From contig JBEKUX010000005.1 of NCBI GenBank assembly GCA_049514575.1, positions 19,433 through 83,432 of the forward strand: a stretch of DNA of 64,000 bases. Direction: 5' to 3'. The position numbers and the translations under genes were made by a program. This DNA is from BOG-1184 sp049514575. GTDB taxonomy: Bacteria > Fibrobacterota > Chitinivibrionia > Chitinivibrionales > Chitinispirillaceae. The notes under the pieces were generated by a model, which was given only the letters and a program-made list of their open reading frames with translations, did not search any database and was not told the origin of the DNA. Of this stretch, positions 7,872 through 16,873 are shown piece after piece (the stretch's first letter is position 1; each line of letters starts with the position of its first letter).

Positions 7872-9536
7872 TTAATCATTGAATATCAAACTGTTTGCAA
7901 TGAGAATCTTATTATCCAACTTGATCCTTATCAGGTATGCGCCCGGCTGTATCTCCGCCCGATTAATCGGAAGCATCAGGTACTGAGAGGACAATCGTCC
8001 CTTAAACAATGTCGCTACAAGTCGGCCGGTCAGATCAAACAAGGATACATTCAAATCCCCCTGCGAACCCGGCTGTGAAAAATCCAACTGGAGCGATTGT
8101 ATCTTTCCCCCTTTGGCCTTCACTTTGATCGTATTCCCCCAGACGCCCTTTGTTTCCGGCGTTGTTCCTATTCCCGATGCGGAATTGAACTTCCACCAGT
8201 TGAAATTAAACAGGAGACCGGTGCTGCCGGTAAATCTGAGGAATAAGTTATGGATCCCGGTCGCGCCGGTCACCGTACATGTCCGCGTAGCCCATGTCTG
8301 CCAGCCGCCCGTGCCCGCAACAGTGTCCGTTCCCACCAGAGTTCCGGTTGTGGTATCAAGGTGGAGCTCTATGCGTCCGCCGCTTGTCGCAGAGGCCACT
8401 CTTGCGATAAAAGAATTAGCGCCGGAACCAAAATTGACGCCTTTAACTTTTATATAATCCCCATTATGAATCGAGTCCACATCTATTCCGCCTCCAACGT
8501 CGCTGCATGGTTCCGTTTTTATTCCGGATTCCCAGCAGATCGTTTCGGCCTGCGTCGTGTCGTAGGGATTAAGATTGCCCACGCCCGTGGTCACCCCGCC
8601 TGTCGTACCAGTTATCGTCGGGATTGTGCCGTCAGCATTATACGTGAATTTCTCAATGCATACCGAACGCTTGTAGTCCCCACCGCCCGGCAGAGCGGCA
8701 TTATGGTAGAAAAAGTATGAATTACCGCCAAAATCACATACTCCCGGATGGATTGTGCTGCAGCCGTTTAGCCCCATGATCTGGCTCTTATAGGTCCACG
8801 GTCCGGTAGGGCCGGAACTTGTGGTATAGCAGATGCATTCAGGGAAACCGGATGGATATACCAGATAGTAAATGCTGTTGCGTTTGTAGAGCCAGGGACC
8901 TTCTTGGTAATTCGGCCCGAACGCCGGGTCATTCTGAGCAAGACAACTTATGGAGCCGCTGTAAGAAATCATATTGGCATTGAGTTTTACCCAGTAGTAG
9001 ACCTGGTTGCCCCAGCCCAAATACGCCTGTCCGTCATCGTCTATCATTACCGTAGGGTCAAGGCCCCGCCAGCTGTGGCTCGCGTTGCATGTTGTTGGCA
9101 TCAGGCTGGTGGGTATGAGCGGTTGGCCGAGAGTATCTTTAAACGGCCCGGTAGGACTGTTTGAAACAGCAACCCCGATAGATACTCCGCTTGATGCTGT
9201 AGTTGAGATGTAGAAATAAAACTTGCCGTTCCGATAAATAGCCTGGGCTGCGTCTGCATCTTTGGTTGTCGCCCAGCTGAGTGAAGCGGGAGAGAGAATG
9301 ACTCCGTGGTCCGTCCAATTCACCATGTCCGCTGATGAATAGCATTTCCAGTTAGATAGTAAATAGCCGCCGGAGGCGTTGTCCGAGTCATGATCGATAA
9401 CCATGTATACTCTACCGTTATATACCATCGGGGCCGGGTCGGCGGTATAACACGTTTGTATGACCGGATTGTCCGCAAAACAGGCCGCGACAAAAAGCGG
9501 CATGATCGGAACGAATGCACACATTTTGTTTCTCAT
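7872..9536 (-). CDS. secreted GH43 glycosidase with CBM6 and C-terminal sorting tail
   Basis: This is a 554-residue secreted enzyme of the arabinofuranosidase/xylosidase group. The ATG at 9536 is chosen because GGGAGG sits eight bases upstream and a signal peptide (about residues 1-21) follows at once; the open frame runs 55 codons further, but that part overlaps the neighbouring gene. GH43 residues are Asp33 in TADPAP, Asp160 in GLDPTV and Glu212 in YQEGPW. A CBM6 module spans about 345-470, with the usual WWKF near its end. The tail (about 490-554) ends in a sorting-like segment containing PGAYLIRI. It lies between the DUF2341 lipoprotein gene (47 bases away) and GH54 (67 bases away), so co-transcription is likely. 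Arabinoxylan is the probable substrate, by analogy. Confidence 0.9.
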   Translation of the reverse strand: MRNKMCAFVPIMPLFVAACFADNPVIQTCYTADPAPMVYNGRVYMVIDHDSDNASGGYLLSNWKCYSSADMVNWTDHGVILSPASLSWATTKDADAAQAIYRNGKFYFYISTTASSGVSIGVAVSNSPTGPFKDTLGQPLIPTSLMPTTCNASHSWRGLDPTVMIDDDGQAYLGWGNQVYYWVKLNANMISYSGSISCLAQNDPAFGPNYQEGPWLYKRNSIYYLVYPSGFPECICYTTSSGPTGPWTYKSQIMGLNGCSTIHPGVCDFGGNSYFFYHNAALPGGGDYKRSVCIEKFTYNADGTIPTITGTTGGVTTGVGNLNPYDTTQAETICWESGIKTEPCSDVGGGIDVDSIHNGDYIKVKGVNFGSGANSFIARVASATSGGRIELHLDTTTGTLVGTDTVAGTGGWQTWATRTCTVTGATGIHNLFLRFTGSTGLLFNFNWWKFNSASGIGTTPETKGVWGNTIKVKAKGGKIQSLQLDFSQPGSQGDLNVSLFDLTGRLVATLFKGRLSSQYLMLPINRAEIQPGAYLIRIKLDNKILIANSLIFND

Positions 9537-9583
9537 AGGTCGAACCTCCCGTTTGTGTTTGGAATTATAATCACTTTTGCTCT

Positions 9584-11221
9584 CTACCATTTCACCAATG
9601 CATCCTGCTGTTTCTGATTCATATAGCACAGCCTGACCCAGTCCGGCGAGCGAACCTTCCAGGAAACGGAACATTCGTCCATGGATCCTTTCCAGGGGCA
9701 ACCGCCGTTTGCGTCGGCTCCAAGCCGGAGTGGCGCGGAATTGACAAGTGCGCCGATACTGGCAATATCGCCGCCGGCCGGGAGACTGCTCACATCCGAA
9801 CCGTCAATATAGAGCCTGCACTTGCCGTTGCCGGAGCGGTCAAAAACCGCGGCCACATGGTGCCACGTGGTGGAATCAACGATCTGAATGTTCGAACCCA
9901 AAACGAATGTCTTCGAACTGCCCCACGACCCTGCACCGGTCGCAATAAAGGCCATCAAACCGCCGGTGTTGTCAAGCTCCAGAAGCCATCCATACGATGA
10001 AGAGGCGGAACCGCCGGAACTTTTGGAAACAATCGTTCGATAACTTTGGGCAATGGCCGGTTTGATCCACGCACAGACCGAGAAACCGGACGTGTCGGGA
10101 TTACACACATTTCCCATATCGGTATAATCGCCGGAATCTTTAAAAAACTGCCCGTAGCCAATAGCACCCGCACTCCGCGTCTGGTTGCCGTTTCTGGTGC
10201 CGTTGTAATGGTCAACCGTTGCATCATGTATGCTGCCGGAACTCTCGCCCAGGTGCCATACTCCAGCGAATCCGTCCGCCGTGTCGAACACCGCCGCACC
10301 GTTCGAACTGTCCGCCGCATCCGGATTTCCCCAGTGCATGGTGATGAACTGTGCACTGTCATTACCGAACACCGTATCCACCTTTACCCATATTTCCGCC
10401 AGTTGATTGACTGCGTCCCATCGCTCGATTTCATAGGAAAGGAGTGTCCTGTCGGCCATTAAAAAACGGATGTCGTGACCGTCAGGCCGTGCAGCGGTAA
10501 AATCGAAGGAACTGCCGGTAAGACGGACGAGAACGGGAAAACCAAATATATCTCCCGAAACGCCGGCGCCGGAAGCGGTGGTGTTTAGATAGAGACGTTT
10601 CGAAGAACTCCAGGGTGAAAGGGCCAGAGAGAGCGCCTGGCCGGAAGCGAGCTGAATATTGTTGAAAGTTCGTGAAGGGTTTCCCGGGGACGAAGAGATG
10701 AAGCGCAGCGTGAAGATTCCCGCGGGAACGTCGCTGATGGTGAATGTCTTCAAGACCGGATCAACCCGCACGATCCGGTCGAGACCGTAGATCTGGACAA
10801 AATAGCCTGCCTGCGGTGTGACGAATGTCTCCCATGTTCCGCTGATGGTTCCGGTAGGCATGAGCGTATAGACAGGGAGCGTGGTGTCGGAAACGACATG
10901 GCAGCGGATGAGCACTGCATGACCGTTCCCGTCATTGATTTCTATTGAACAACCGCCCGTGTCGACCGCGTCCAGCAAAAACCGCCCGAAGCTGTCCGTA
11001 ACGGCATCGGCACGTGATCCCGTCGAAGATGTATCCATAAGGAAGCTGTCGGATCTCAGCCGCACTTGGGCATTGACCGCAGGTAGGGCGCTGCCATAAT
11101 ACACGACGCATCCGCGCACACGCGCTTCGCCTTCGGAACCGCTGCCGCCTGAAAGGGGGGACCTGCTGCAGGCGAGCGCAAGCAACACGAACAGCAAAGC
11201 GGCGGTCTGTTTTCCTGTCAC
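9584..11221 (-). CDS. lipoprotein with CNA-B-like, DUF2341 and LamG domains
   Basis: This 545-residue predicted outer-surface lipoprotein has an N-terminal lipobox (LLALAC, cysteine at about residue 18). A carboxypeptidase-regulatory or CNA-B-like beta-sandwich covers about 30-125. A DUF2341 domain (about 205-320) contains the conserved FPVLVRL and YEIERWD segments. A LamG/concanavalin-like domain (about 325-530) starts at GVWHLGES. It ends CYMNQKQQDALVKW, nearly identical to the end of its paralogue at 21986. Such domains bind glycans or form adhesive surfaces; no catalytic residues are visible. It starts with a GTG that overlaps the stop codon of the upstream TIGR02147 regulator gene (GTGA), so translation is probably coupled. 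It has no sorting tail, unlike the neighbouring hydrolases. Its role as glycan sensor or binder is inference. Confidence 0.82.
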   Translation of the reverse strand: MTGKQTAALLFVLLALACSRSPLSGGSGSEGEARVRGCVVYYGSALPAVNAQVRLRSDSFLMDTSSTGSRADAVTDSFGRFLLDAVDTGGCSIEINDGNGHAVLIRCHVVSDTTLPVYTLMPTGTISGTWETFVTPQAGYFVQIYGLDRIVRVDPVLKTFTISDVPAGIFTLRFISSSPGNPSRTFNNIQLASGQALSLALSPWSSSKRLYLNTTASGAGVSGDIFGFPVLVRLTGSSFDFTAARPDGHDIRFLMADRTLLSYEIERWDAVNQLAEIWVKVDTVFGNDSAQFITMHWGNPDAADSSNGAAVFDTADGFAGVWHLGESSGSIHDATVDHYNGTRNGNQTRSAGAIGYGQFFKDSGDYTDMGNVCNPDTSGFSVCAWIKPAIAQSYRTIVSKSSGGSASSSYGWLLELDNTGGLMAFIATGAGSWGSSKTFVLGSNIQIVDSTTWHHVAAVFDRSGNGKCRLYIDGSDVSSLPAGGDIASIGALVNSAPLRLGADANGGCPWKGSMDECSVSWKVRSPDWVRLCYMNQKQQDALVKW

Positions 11222-12066
11222 GGTTTTCCTCCATCTCCCTTATTGTCTCTATACTGTTTAGAAAGAGGAAAGACCTGGAAGTTGAACAGATAGGCCCTGT
11301 CAGGGTGCTGGTCGTTTGCCGCCATGGTCATGATGCGGCGCCTGCATTCCCTGATTTCATCGATGATTTTTCCGTATCCTTCGGGCGAAACGCTGAGAGA
11401 CACCCAGGAGAAATTGCGTTCATTCCTGTCGAACCGGTCCATGGAGTTCTTCGAAAGTTCCAGCGCGTTAAGCACGAAATTGTTTATGCAGAGTGACTGT
11501 GCGTCGTAACCGGTTGAAATGAGCGCGTCGGTGACGGTATACCTTCCGTCAACCTCGCGGCGGACAAGGTCGAGCCGTTCGAGCAGGGCGATGGCGTGTT
11601 TCGCTTCGGACGCCGAGATCTGGGGCGAAAGCATTTGCGCAAGCCCGTCATAATCACCCCTGAACGGATAAAAGGAGAGCACTTCCCTTACAGCTGAGTA
11701 ATACCACTTATCGTAGAACTCGTACCGCTCAGCGTTAAGGGTGCGTACCCTCGCCTCCTTGGAAGAGATCATTTTTTCGAAACATCTCTTTTTTTCATCG
11801 TGGCTTTTCGCCTGATTGAAAAGGACCATGTTCTGAAAATAGATCGCTTCTTTTTTCTTGAGTTTAAGAAAATCCGTCAGGCGTTCAATGTAGGAGATGG
11901 AGATGTTGGTTTTGCCGCTTATGATGAGGGAGAAGTGGCCGCCGGATTTGAAGCCGACGTGTCGGGCGATAAAGCGGTGAGAATAATTTTTATTTGAAGA
12001 TTTCTTTTCCTTGTAAAAATCAGAAAGGAATTTCCTGTAATCAGTATATTCGAACACTGACTCCAT
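11218..12066 (-). CDS. TIGR02147 (DUF4423) family putative regulator
   Basis: This 282-residue protein belongs to a family expanded in Fibrobacter and also found in Bdellovibrio. The N-terminus reads VFEYTDYRKFL, followed by a helix-turn-helix-like region (about 25-70: YSHRFIARHVGF then SGKTNISISYIERL), similar to an Xre-type DNA-binding fold. The C-terminal two thirds is a helical and winged-helix-like domain with LLERLDLVRR. There is no signal peptide, so it is cytoplasmic. The ATG at 12066 is chosen because GGAGGGGG lies eight bases upstream; a TTG eight codons earlier is less likely. It overlaps the following lipoprotein gene by four bases. Control of the downstream GH43/GH54 set is inferred from position, not shown. 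A paralogue with the same neighbour type is at 23631-24485. Confidence 0.87.
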   Translation of the reverse strand: MESVFEYTDYRKFLSDFYKEKKSSNKNYSHRFIARHVGFKSGGHFSLIISGKTNISISYIERLTDFLKLKKKEAIYFQNMVLFNQAKSHDEKKRCFEKMISSKEARVRTLNAERYEFYDKWYYSAVREVLSFYPFRGDYDGLAQMLSPQISASEAKHAIALLERLDLVRREVDGRYTVTDALISTGYDAQSLCINNFVLNALELSKNSMDRFDRNERNFSWVSLSVSPEGYGKIIDEIRECRRRIMTMAANDQHPDRAYLFNFQVFPLSKQYRDNKGDGGKP

Positions 12067-12368
12067 AAGAAAGGCCCCCTCCGACAACAAAATAATCGAA
12101 AGGAAGGATGGAAGCCATTAAAAGAGCCAAATACCGCTTAATGAATTAAGCAAAAAAAGCGCATATACTTTATTTTGTGTTATTTATTTAATTGATATAA
12201 AAAGAGTTAAGATATTAAACTGCTTATTGAAAACAGCTGAATAATCAAGTTTTTTTTCTTTTGCGGAAAAACTGCCGACGACTTTTCCTGATGCCTTAAC
12301 TATAAGAAAATACATAGCCACCGTGAAATTGTCGCAACAGTTTCATTATTCCGGAAATGCCGACTCCC
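12067..12368. promoter_or_regulatory. regulator upstream region with palindrome
   Basis: This AT-rich gap between the GH2 stop and the TIGR02147 start contains a perfect seven-base inverted repeat, GCTTAAT-GA-ATTAAGC, at 12137-12152. It sits about 70 bases upstream of the regulator start, where an operator would be expected. The surrounding sequence has many TATA-like hexamers, so I cannot choose one promoter. I see no gene here. Confidence 0.35.
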
Positions 12369-14774
12369 CTACTGTACAATCCTTACCTTGGCAATAACAA
12401 TTCCCTCGGCCGCATTGCGCCGCACGATCACGCCCGATGTGACGAGCCTCGTGTCAATCAGCCTTCCCCGAATATCAAACAATGATACCGCGACCTTCTT
12501 TCCCGACAGGTTCCCCGGTAAAACGATGCGGTTTCCGTAACAGGGCACAACTATTTCCAGTGGGCCGGCGGGACTATGCGAAACGGCGGGCATGCGCGAC
12601 GCCGTAATAGGATTGTCCGGCACGTGGACCACCGTAATCGTCACTGAGTCCGGCGTGAGGGTCCCGGATATCGCCTTGATCGTTACGGTGCCCGCGTTGT
12701 ACGAGCGGAACTCTATCGCCGCCCAGCCGTCTCTGACGCCCTTCTCCAATGCTCCTCCTGTAAAGGTAATAGAACTGCCTGTTGGGAACATTCCAAGCCC
12801 CGATTGGTCGGTCAGCGTGACATCGGGAGAATTAGTTATCCTTACGCCTGAAGCATTCTGCACCTCCACGATCAATTGGCAATCGCTTCGTCCGTCATCG
12901 GTAATCGTATCGTTATCGGTAGTCAACTTTAATTTTGCCGCGGTTCCGGCTACCGGCCAGGTGGGAGGAGCAATTCCGGCGTAATAGTTGCGATAAAAGT
13001 AATAACGGCGCAACGGTAGACGGGCATGATCGATGAACCCCATGTTGCCCATGTCCGGTTGGCCTGCGTCGTTGTTTTGATGTAAAGCGCTTCCGTGGTG
13101 AAACCCGCACCATATACTGACGCCGCTGCGCCATGCATACTTGGTCGGTAAATTATTTACTGTATCCAGACCCGAGGCATAGCATCCGTCATAACTGCCC
13201 GGCCTGTCGCCGGTACAGCTGCCGTATTCCGATTGCAGATTAGGAACGCCCGGATCATGTATTCCGGATTCACCGCCGTTGTAGCCGTTGACGTCCTGTG
13301 AGAGGTGCTGATAATCAACCCCATTGGCAACCCACGTGCCGCCAAGGCCCGCAGGGCGGGTTGAATCGGCTTTGTGGGTAAATGCCACCATGTTCGACAA
13401 CAGCGTTATGGACTTTTGCACCACTGCGGTTGCGGTAAACTCGATTTCATTCCCCATGCTCCAGATAATGACGCTTGGGTGGTTCCTGTAAATCCTTATC
13501 ATCTCGTCAAGCTGCTGCAGCACATTGGCTTCGAAGGCCGCCTGATCGGCCGTATTCGGCGGATAAGCGCTGACATCCCAGGGGCTGGTTCCCGGGTCCG
13601 TTGATGAAAAATAGCCTGTTCCCCAGTAATTTATCTCCGACCACAGGCATATTCCTACGCGATCGCAGGCATCGTAAAACGAAGGATCGTGCGGGTAGTG
13701 CGATCCCCTTATAAAATTCATGCCCGCGCTTTTAACGAGCTTTACATCGCGCAATGACCCGCTGTTCGTGGTTGCATCGCACCAGCCGGCGTGGTCCTGA
13801 TGAACGTTACAGCCCTGAAGCCAGAGATGGGCGCCGGAAAGAAAAAAACCGGTCTCCGCCCCGAAGCTGACGGTTCGGATTCCGAGCGGCGACGCGTAAT
13901 CGTCAACAAGCGTAGTGTTATCGTAAACCTGAGTGTACACACTGTACATATAGGGGGACGCTGGCGTCCACAGATGCGGATTACTGATCGCGGAGCTGAC
14001 CTGGACGAACGTGTCGAGCGCTCCCGCGGGAATAGTCATGCTCGATTCAAATGACGTTACCGAAGCGCCGGTAGAGTCGAATATCGTGGAGGTAACCTTG
14101 CAGGTCTTCGCCGTTGTCGCGTTGTTGCGTATCTCGGTTTTTACCGCGATCGTCGCGCTCGATGAAGACGCCTGTTTGGTAATGACGGCAGTGCCATAAA
14201 ACGGAACATGCAGAGGATCGGTCACGACAAGGTACGCATCGCGGTATATGCCGCCCGCGAAAATATGTTCACCTGCGCGGGGAGCGATCTGCGCGTTCCA
14301 TGAACCGTCAAGATGGACCGCAATCACATTGTCGCCGGCAAGAACATTTGGAGTGATATCAAAGGTAAATCCTGTATACCCACCCTTGTGCTCGCCTGCG
14401 AGTGTCCCATTGATGTACACTTTTGCGTCTTGAAAAGCCCCTTCGAACTCGATGAATATCCGTTTTTTAGCAGTAATAAGTGATTGATCTATGGTTACGT
14501 GTTTTCGATACCATCCAATATAGGGGGCTGTCGCAAACATCGTCCGCCAGTACGGTATTTCGAACGAATGCGGCAGATTGACATTTGACCAGCCGCCCGG
14601 ATCGGTGGCGGCGGTAGCCGTCGCAACCGCAACGTCCGATTTTATGAATTTCCATGTTTTGTTTAAATTAAGAATCGTACGTACCTGCGGCGATGTAGAG
14701 GCCCACCCTGCCGCAAAAACGCCGTTTATGAGCAGAAACACGCACAATTGCAACCGCCGGTTTCTCTTTTTCAT
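12369..14774 (-). CDS. secreted GH2 glycosidase (beta-galactosidase type) with C-terminal tail
   Basis: This 801-residue protein has an N-terminal signal peptide (about 1-25), a jelly-roll sugar-binding domain (about 35-190), an immunoglobulin-like domain (200-305) and the TIM barrel (310-615). Catalytic residues are the acid/base Glu443 in WSMGNEIE and the nucleophile Glu516 in LQSEYGS. HYPHDPSFYDACD, typical of the family, is also present. A further beta-sandwich (about 620-730) and a divergent sorting-like tail follow. GH2 covers several activities, including beta-galactosidase, beta-glucuronidase and beta-mannosidase; galactosidase is the most common match for this layout but is not certain. 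It is the last gene of the GH29-GH141-GH39-GH2 run, only 34 bases from GH39. Confidence 0.88.
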   Translation of the reverse strand: MKKRNRRLQLCVFLLINGVFAAGWASTSPQVRTILNLNKTWKFIKSDVAVATATAATDPGGWSNVNLPHSFEIPYWRTMFATAPYIGWYRKHVTIDQSLITAKKRIFIEFEGAFQDAKVYINGTLAGEHKGGYTGFTFDITPNVLAGDNVIAVHLDGSWNAQIAPRAGEHIFAGGIYRDAYLVVTDPLHVPFYGTAVITKQASSSSATIAVKTEIRNNATTAKTCKVTSTIFDSTGASVTSFESSMTIPAGALDTFVQVSSAISNPHLWTPASPYMYSVYTQVYDNTTLVDDYASPLGIRTVSFGAETGFFLSGAHLWLQGCNVHQDHAGWCDATTNSGSLRDVKLVKSAGMNFIRGSHYPHDPSFYDACDRVGICLWSEINYWGTGYFSSTDPGTSPWDVSAYPPNTADQAAFEANVLQQLDEMIRIYRNHPSVIIWSMGNEIEFTATAVVQKSITLLSNMVAFTHKADSTRPAGLGGTWVANGVDYQHLSQDVNGYNGGESGIHDPGVPNLQSEYGSCTGDRPGSYDGCYASGLDTVNNLPTKYAWRSGVSIWCGFHHGSALHQNNDAGQPDMGNMGFIDHARLPLRRYYFYRNYYAGIAPPTWPVAGTAAKLKLTTDNDTITDDGRSDCQLIVEVQNASGVRITNSPDVTLTDQSGLGMFPTGSSITFTGGALEKGVRDGWAAIEFRSYNAGTVTIKAISGTLTPDSVTITVVHVPDNPITASRMPAVSHSPAGPLEIVVPCYGNRIVLPGNLSGKKVAVSLFDIRGRLIDTRLVTSGVIVRRNAAEGIVIAKVRIVQ

Positions 14775-14808
14775 ATAACCTCGTTTTTAAGCAACGTGTT
14801 TTTTTATA

Positions 14809-16650
14809 TCAGAATACTACAATTTTTTTCGTCATCCGTATTCCGGAAGCCTCGGCGAACGCCAGATACATTCCTTTGGCAAGACCGGCGCCCAGGTCGA
14901 TTGACCGTTGCCGGGACCTGACCTGTTTGACCAACCGGCCGTTGGCCCCGTACACGAACACCCCCACCGGCCCCTGCAAACGAGGGGAAACGGTCAGGGT
15001 CACGCCGTGTATTGAAAGTAAAGGACTTTCGAATCGCGCAACACCCGAGAGCCTCGTTCCGGTCGCTCCGCGGCTGAAGGTAAGCAGCGAAACCGACCAG
15101 CGAGGCATCGCGAACGATTTGTTGATCGGAGCTCCCGTATAGGTTATAGTCGATTGCGTCTCAAATGATTCAAGATTCTGGTGAGCGCGGAGGGAATCCC
15201 ATTGCGCCGTGGTGGGAGTGGCCGGTTTCCCCTGTTTCTCCCAAATGGCATACGGGTTGCTGTGAAGGGAATCCACCCGATAATGGTTGACCGTCAGCTG
15301 CTGGCCGTTCGCAAAGGGCAAATTGTTGATAACCAGATTGACGGTATTGTCGGCGCCGGTCGTCGTCAAATCGTTATAATAGCTGTAAACGATAACGGAC
15401 ACCTGAGAGGAGTCCGCGTTAACCGTGGCAAATCCGTCGACGCCGTCGGAATCACCGGAACCGCCGGTCAATTGCAGGCCGATGGCGCCTATCTTGTTGA
15501 GCATCGCATAGGCGTTGAAGGCCGCTTTGCGAATTCCCTGATAATTGATCAGACCGAAGACCTCTCCGAACGGGATCTTATTATTGCCTTCGATATAGGA
15601 GTTGTCATTGTTGCCGCCCCATTCATCGAAACAATCTGATATCGTCCAGTATGAAAGCACATCCGGATAACGGTAGCCGCCGCCTATGCAATCACTGATA
15701 ATGAGCTTGCTTGTTTTTACGATAAAAGGCGCATTTCTATGATTATCCATGCTGTAGCAGTTTGGGACGGCATCACCGCCAGCGCCGGAATACGAGGAAT
15801 TATACTCGGTGTTAAGGGAAAACAGATTCCTGCCGGTGCTGCTGATAACGTTAGACCGGGCGCGGTTGTCATCCCGGATATTCGTCGGCAGGGCGAAATT
15901 ATTATTGGTGCCGACGCCGTATTGGTGGTTGGACAGGAACTTGATCCCGTGTGAGTTGCAGCTGTTCCAGAAATTCTGCAACGGGCCGCTGTTCGTAGCC
16001 GCCGGTCCTCCGATTATTATATTCGTATCGACGCTTCTCACACCCGCAGCGGCGCTGTCAAAAAGCGTGTAATAATGGGCCGCGTCGCTGTTCCAGAAAC
16101 CCGAATAATCATATTCATTCCATACCTCCCAATACCACTTCCGGACCTCAGCGGCGCCATAACGCGATTCAAGATTAGAGGCGAGCGCAGCAACCAGACT
16201 TTTCCATGTGCCATAGTTGCTGGGAGGGCTGTTGGCTCCATTCGATTGCAGACTCTGGGGCATGAAATCGAGTTCCACGACCGGCCTCAGACCGCAGGCG
16301 ATAATAGTATCATAAATTTTGTCAATGACCGAGAAATTCCAGTTTGGGTTGGACCCTAAATGGATGCTGTCTGCATTATTTAAATGTATGAAAATTCCAT
16401 GACCCCTAACGCGTTTGAACCCGGCTTCCTGGGCGCCTATTCTGGCCGCTGTCGTCCAGGCCGGCTTTAAGCAATACTCCATTGTGCCGGTGCCGACGCA
16501 TTCGCTCCAGAAATGCGGAATAGCGCCTTGCCTGACGCTGCCATTAATCGTGAGCGAGTAGGTTGCTGCAAAGGCTGAATTGCAGAGAAGCGAACATGCG
16601 GCGATCAACAGCCACGAAATTACCACGGTGCACAACCATGAGTTTTTCAC
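14809..16650 (-). CDS. secreted GH39-like glycosidase with C-terminal sorting tail
   Basis: This 613-residue secreted enzyme resembles family 39 (beta-xylosidase/alpha-L-iduronidase) proteins. The signal peptide ends near residue 29 (SAFA-AT). The barrel (about 35-400) carries the acid/base Glu179 in WYWEVWNEY and a nucleophile candidate Glu282 in FSLNTEYNSS. SDCFDEWGG lies nearby, as in xylosidases. A beta-sandwich follows (about 410-535), and the last 75 residues form a sorting-like domain ending AKGMYLAFAEASG and KKIVVF. Translation begins at a GTG with a very strong GGAGGAGGGGGG site. Gene order places it between the GH141-like enzyme and GH2. Xylosidase activity is likely but not proven by sequence. 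Confidence 0.82.
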   Translation of the reverse strand: MKNSWLCTVVISWLLIAACSLLCNSAFAATYSLTINGSVRQGAIPHFWSECVGTGTMEYCLKPAWTTAARIGAQEAGFKRVRGHGIFIHLNNADSIHLGSNPNWNFSVIDKIYDTIIACGLRPVVELDFMPQSLQSNGANSPPSNYGTWKSLVAALASNLESRYGAAEVRKWYWEVWNEYDYSGFWNSDAAHYYTLFDSAAAGVRSVDTNIIIGGPAATNSGPLQNFWNSCNSHGIKFLSNHQYGVGTNNNFALPTNIRDDNRARSNVISSTGRNLFSLNTEYNSSYSGAGGDAVPNCYSMDNHRNAPFIVKTSKLIISDCIGGGYRYPDVLSYWTISDCFDEWGGNNDNSYIEGNNKIPFGEVFGLINYQGIRKAAFNAYAMLNKIGAIGLQLTGGSGDSDGVDGFATVNADSSQVSVIVYSYYNDLTTTGADNTVNLVINNLPFANGQQLTVNHYRVDSLHSNPYAIWEKQGKPATPTTAQWDSLRAHQNLESFETQSTITYTGAPINKSFAMPRWSVSLLTFSRGATGTRLSGVARFESPLLSIHGVTLTVSPRLQGPVGVFVYGANGRLVKQVRSRQRSIDLGAGLAKGMYLAFAEASGIRMTKKIVVF

Positions 16651-16769
16651 AAAGATAGCCCCCCTCCTCCAATAGTGCTGTTCATCGAAATTTCGACTTT
16701 CCCTACCTAATATAATATTATAACGCTTTAATGTTCACGGTGTGAAATTCAGGAGGAGCGTAAAAAAAT

Positions 16770-16786
16770 GTTCCAAAAATTGGAAC
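16770..16786. repeat. short inverted repeat between GH39 and the beta-helix enzyme gene
   Basis: GTTCCAA-AAA-TTGGAAC has perfect seven-base arms. It sits about 120 bases upstream of the GH39 start, in the 223-base gap that holds the GH39 ribosome binding site. It could be an operator or a weak hairpin; there is no T-run to make it a convincing terminator. A 23-codon plus-strand frame also starts inside it. Confidence 0.35.
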
Positions 16787-16873
16787 AGCAATATATAGGG
16801 GTGACACTGAGATGGTTGCCCTTCGAAGACTGGTCGTAGATGATCGATGGAAAGAACCATTGGTTGTGCCATT

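Noticed and set aside
16769..16840. 23-codon frame with a good ribosome binding site upstream of GH39
   Set aside because: Too short to support without conservation; kept only as a low-interest observation.
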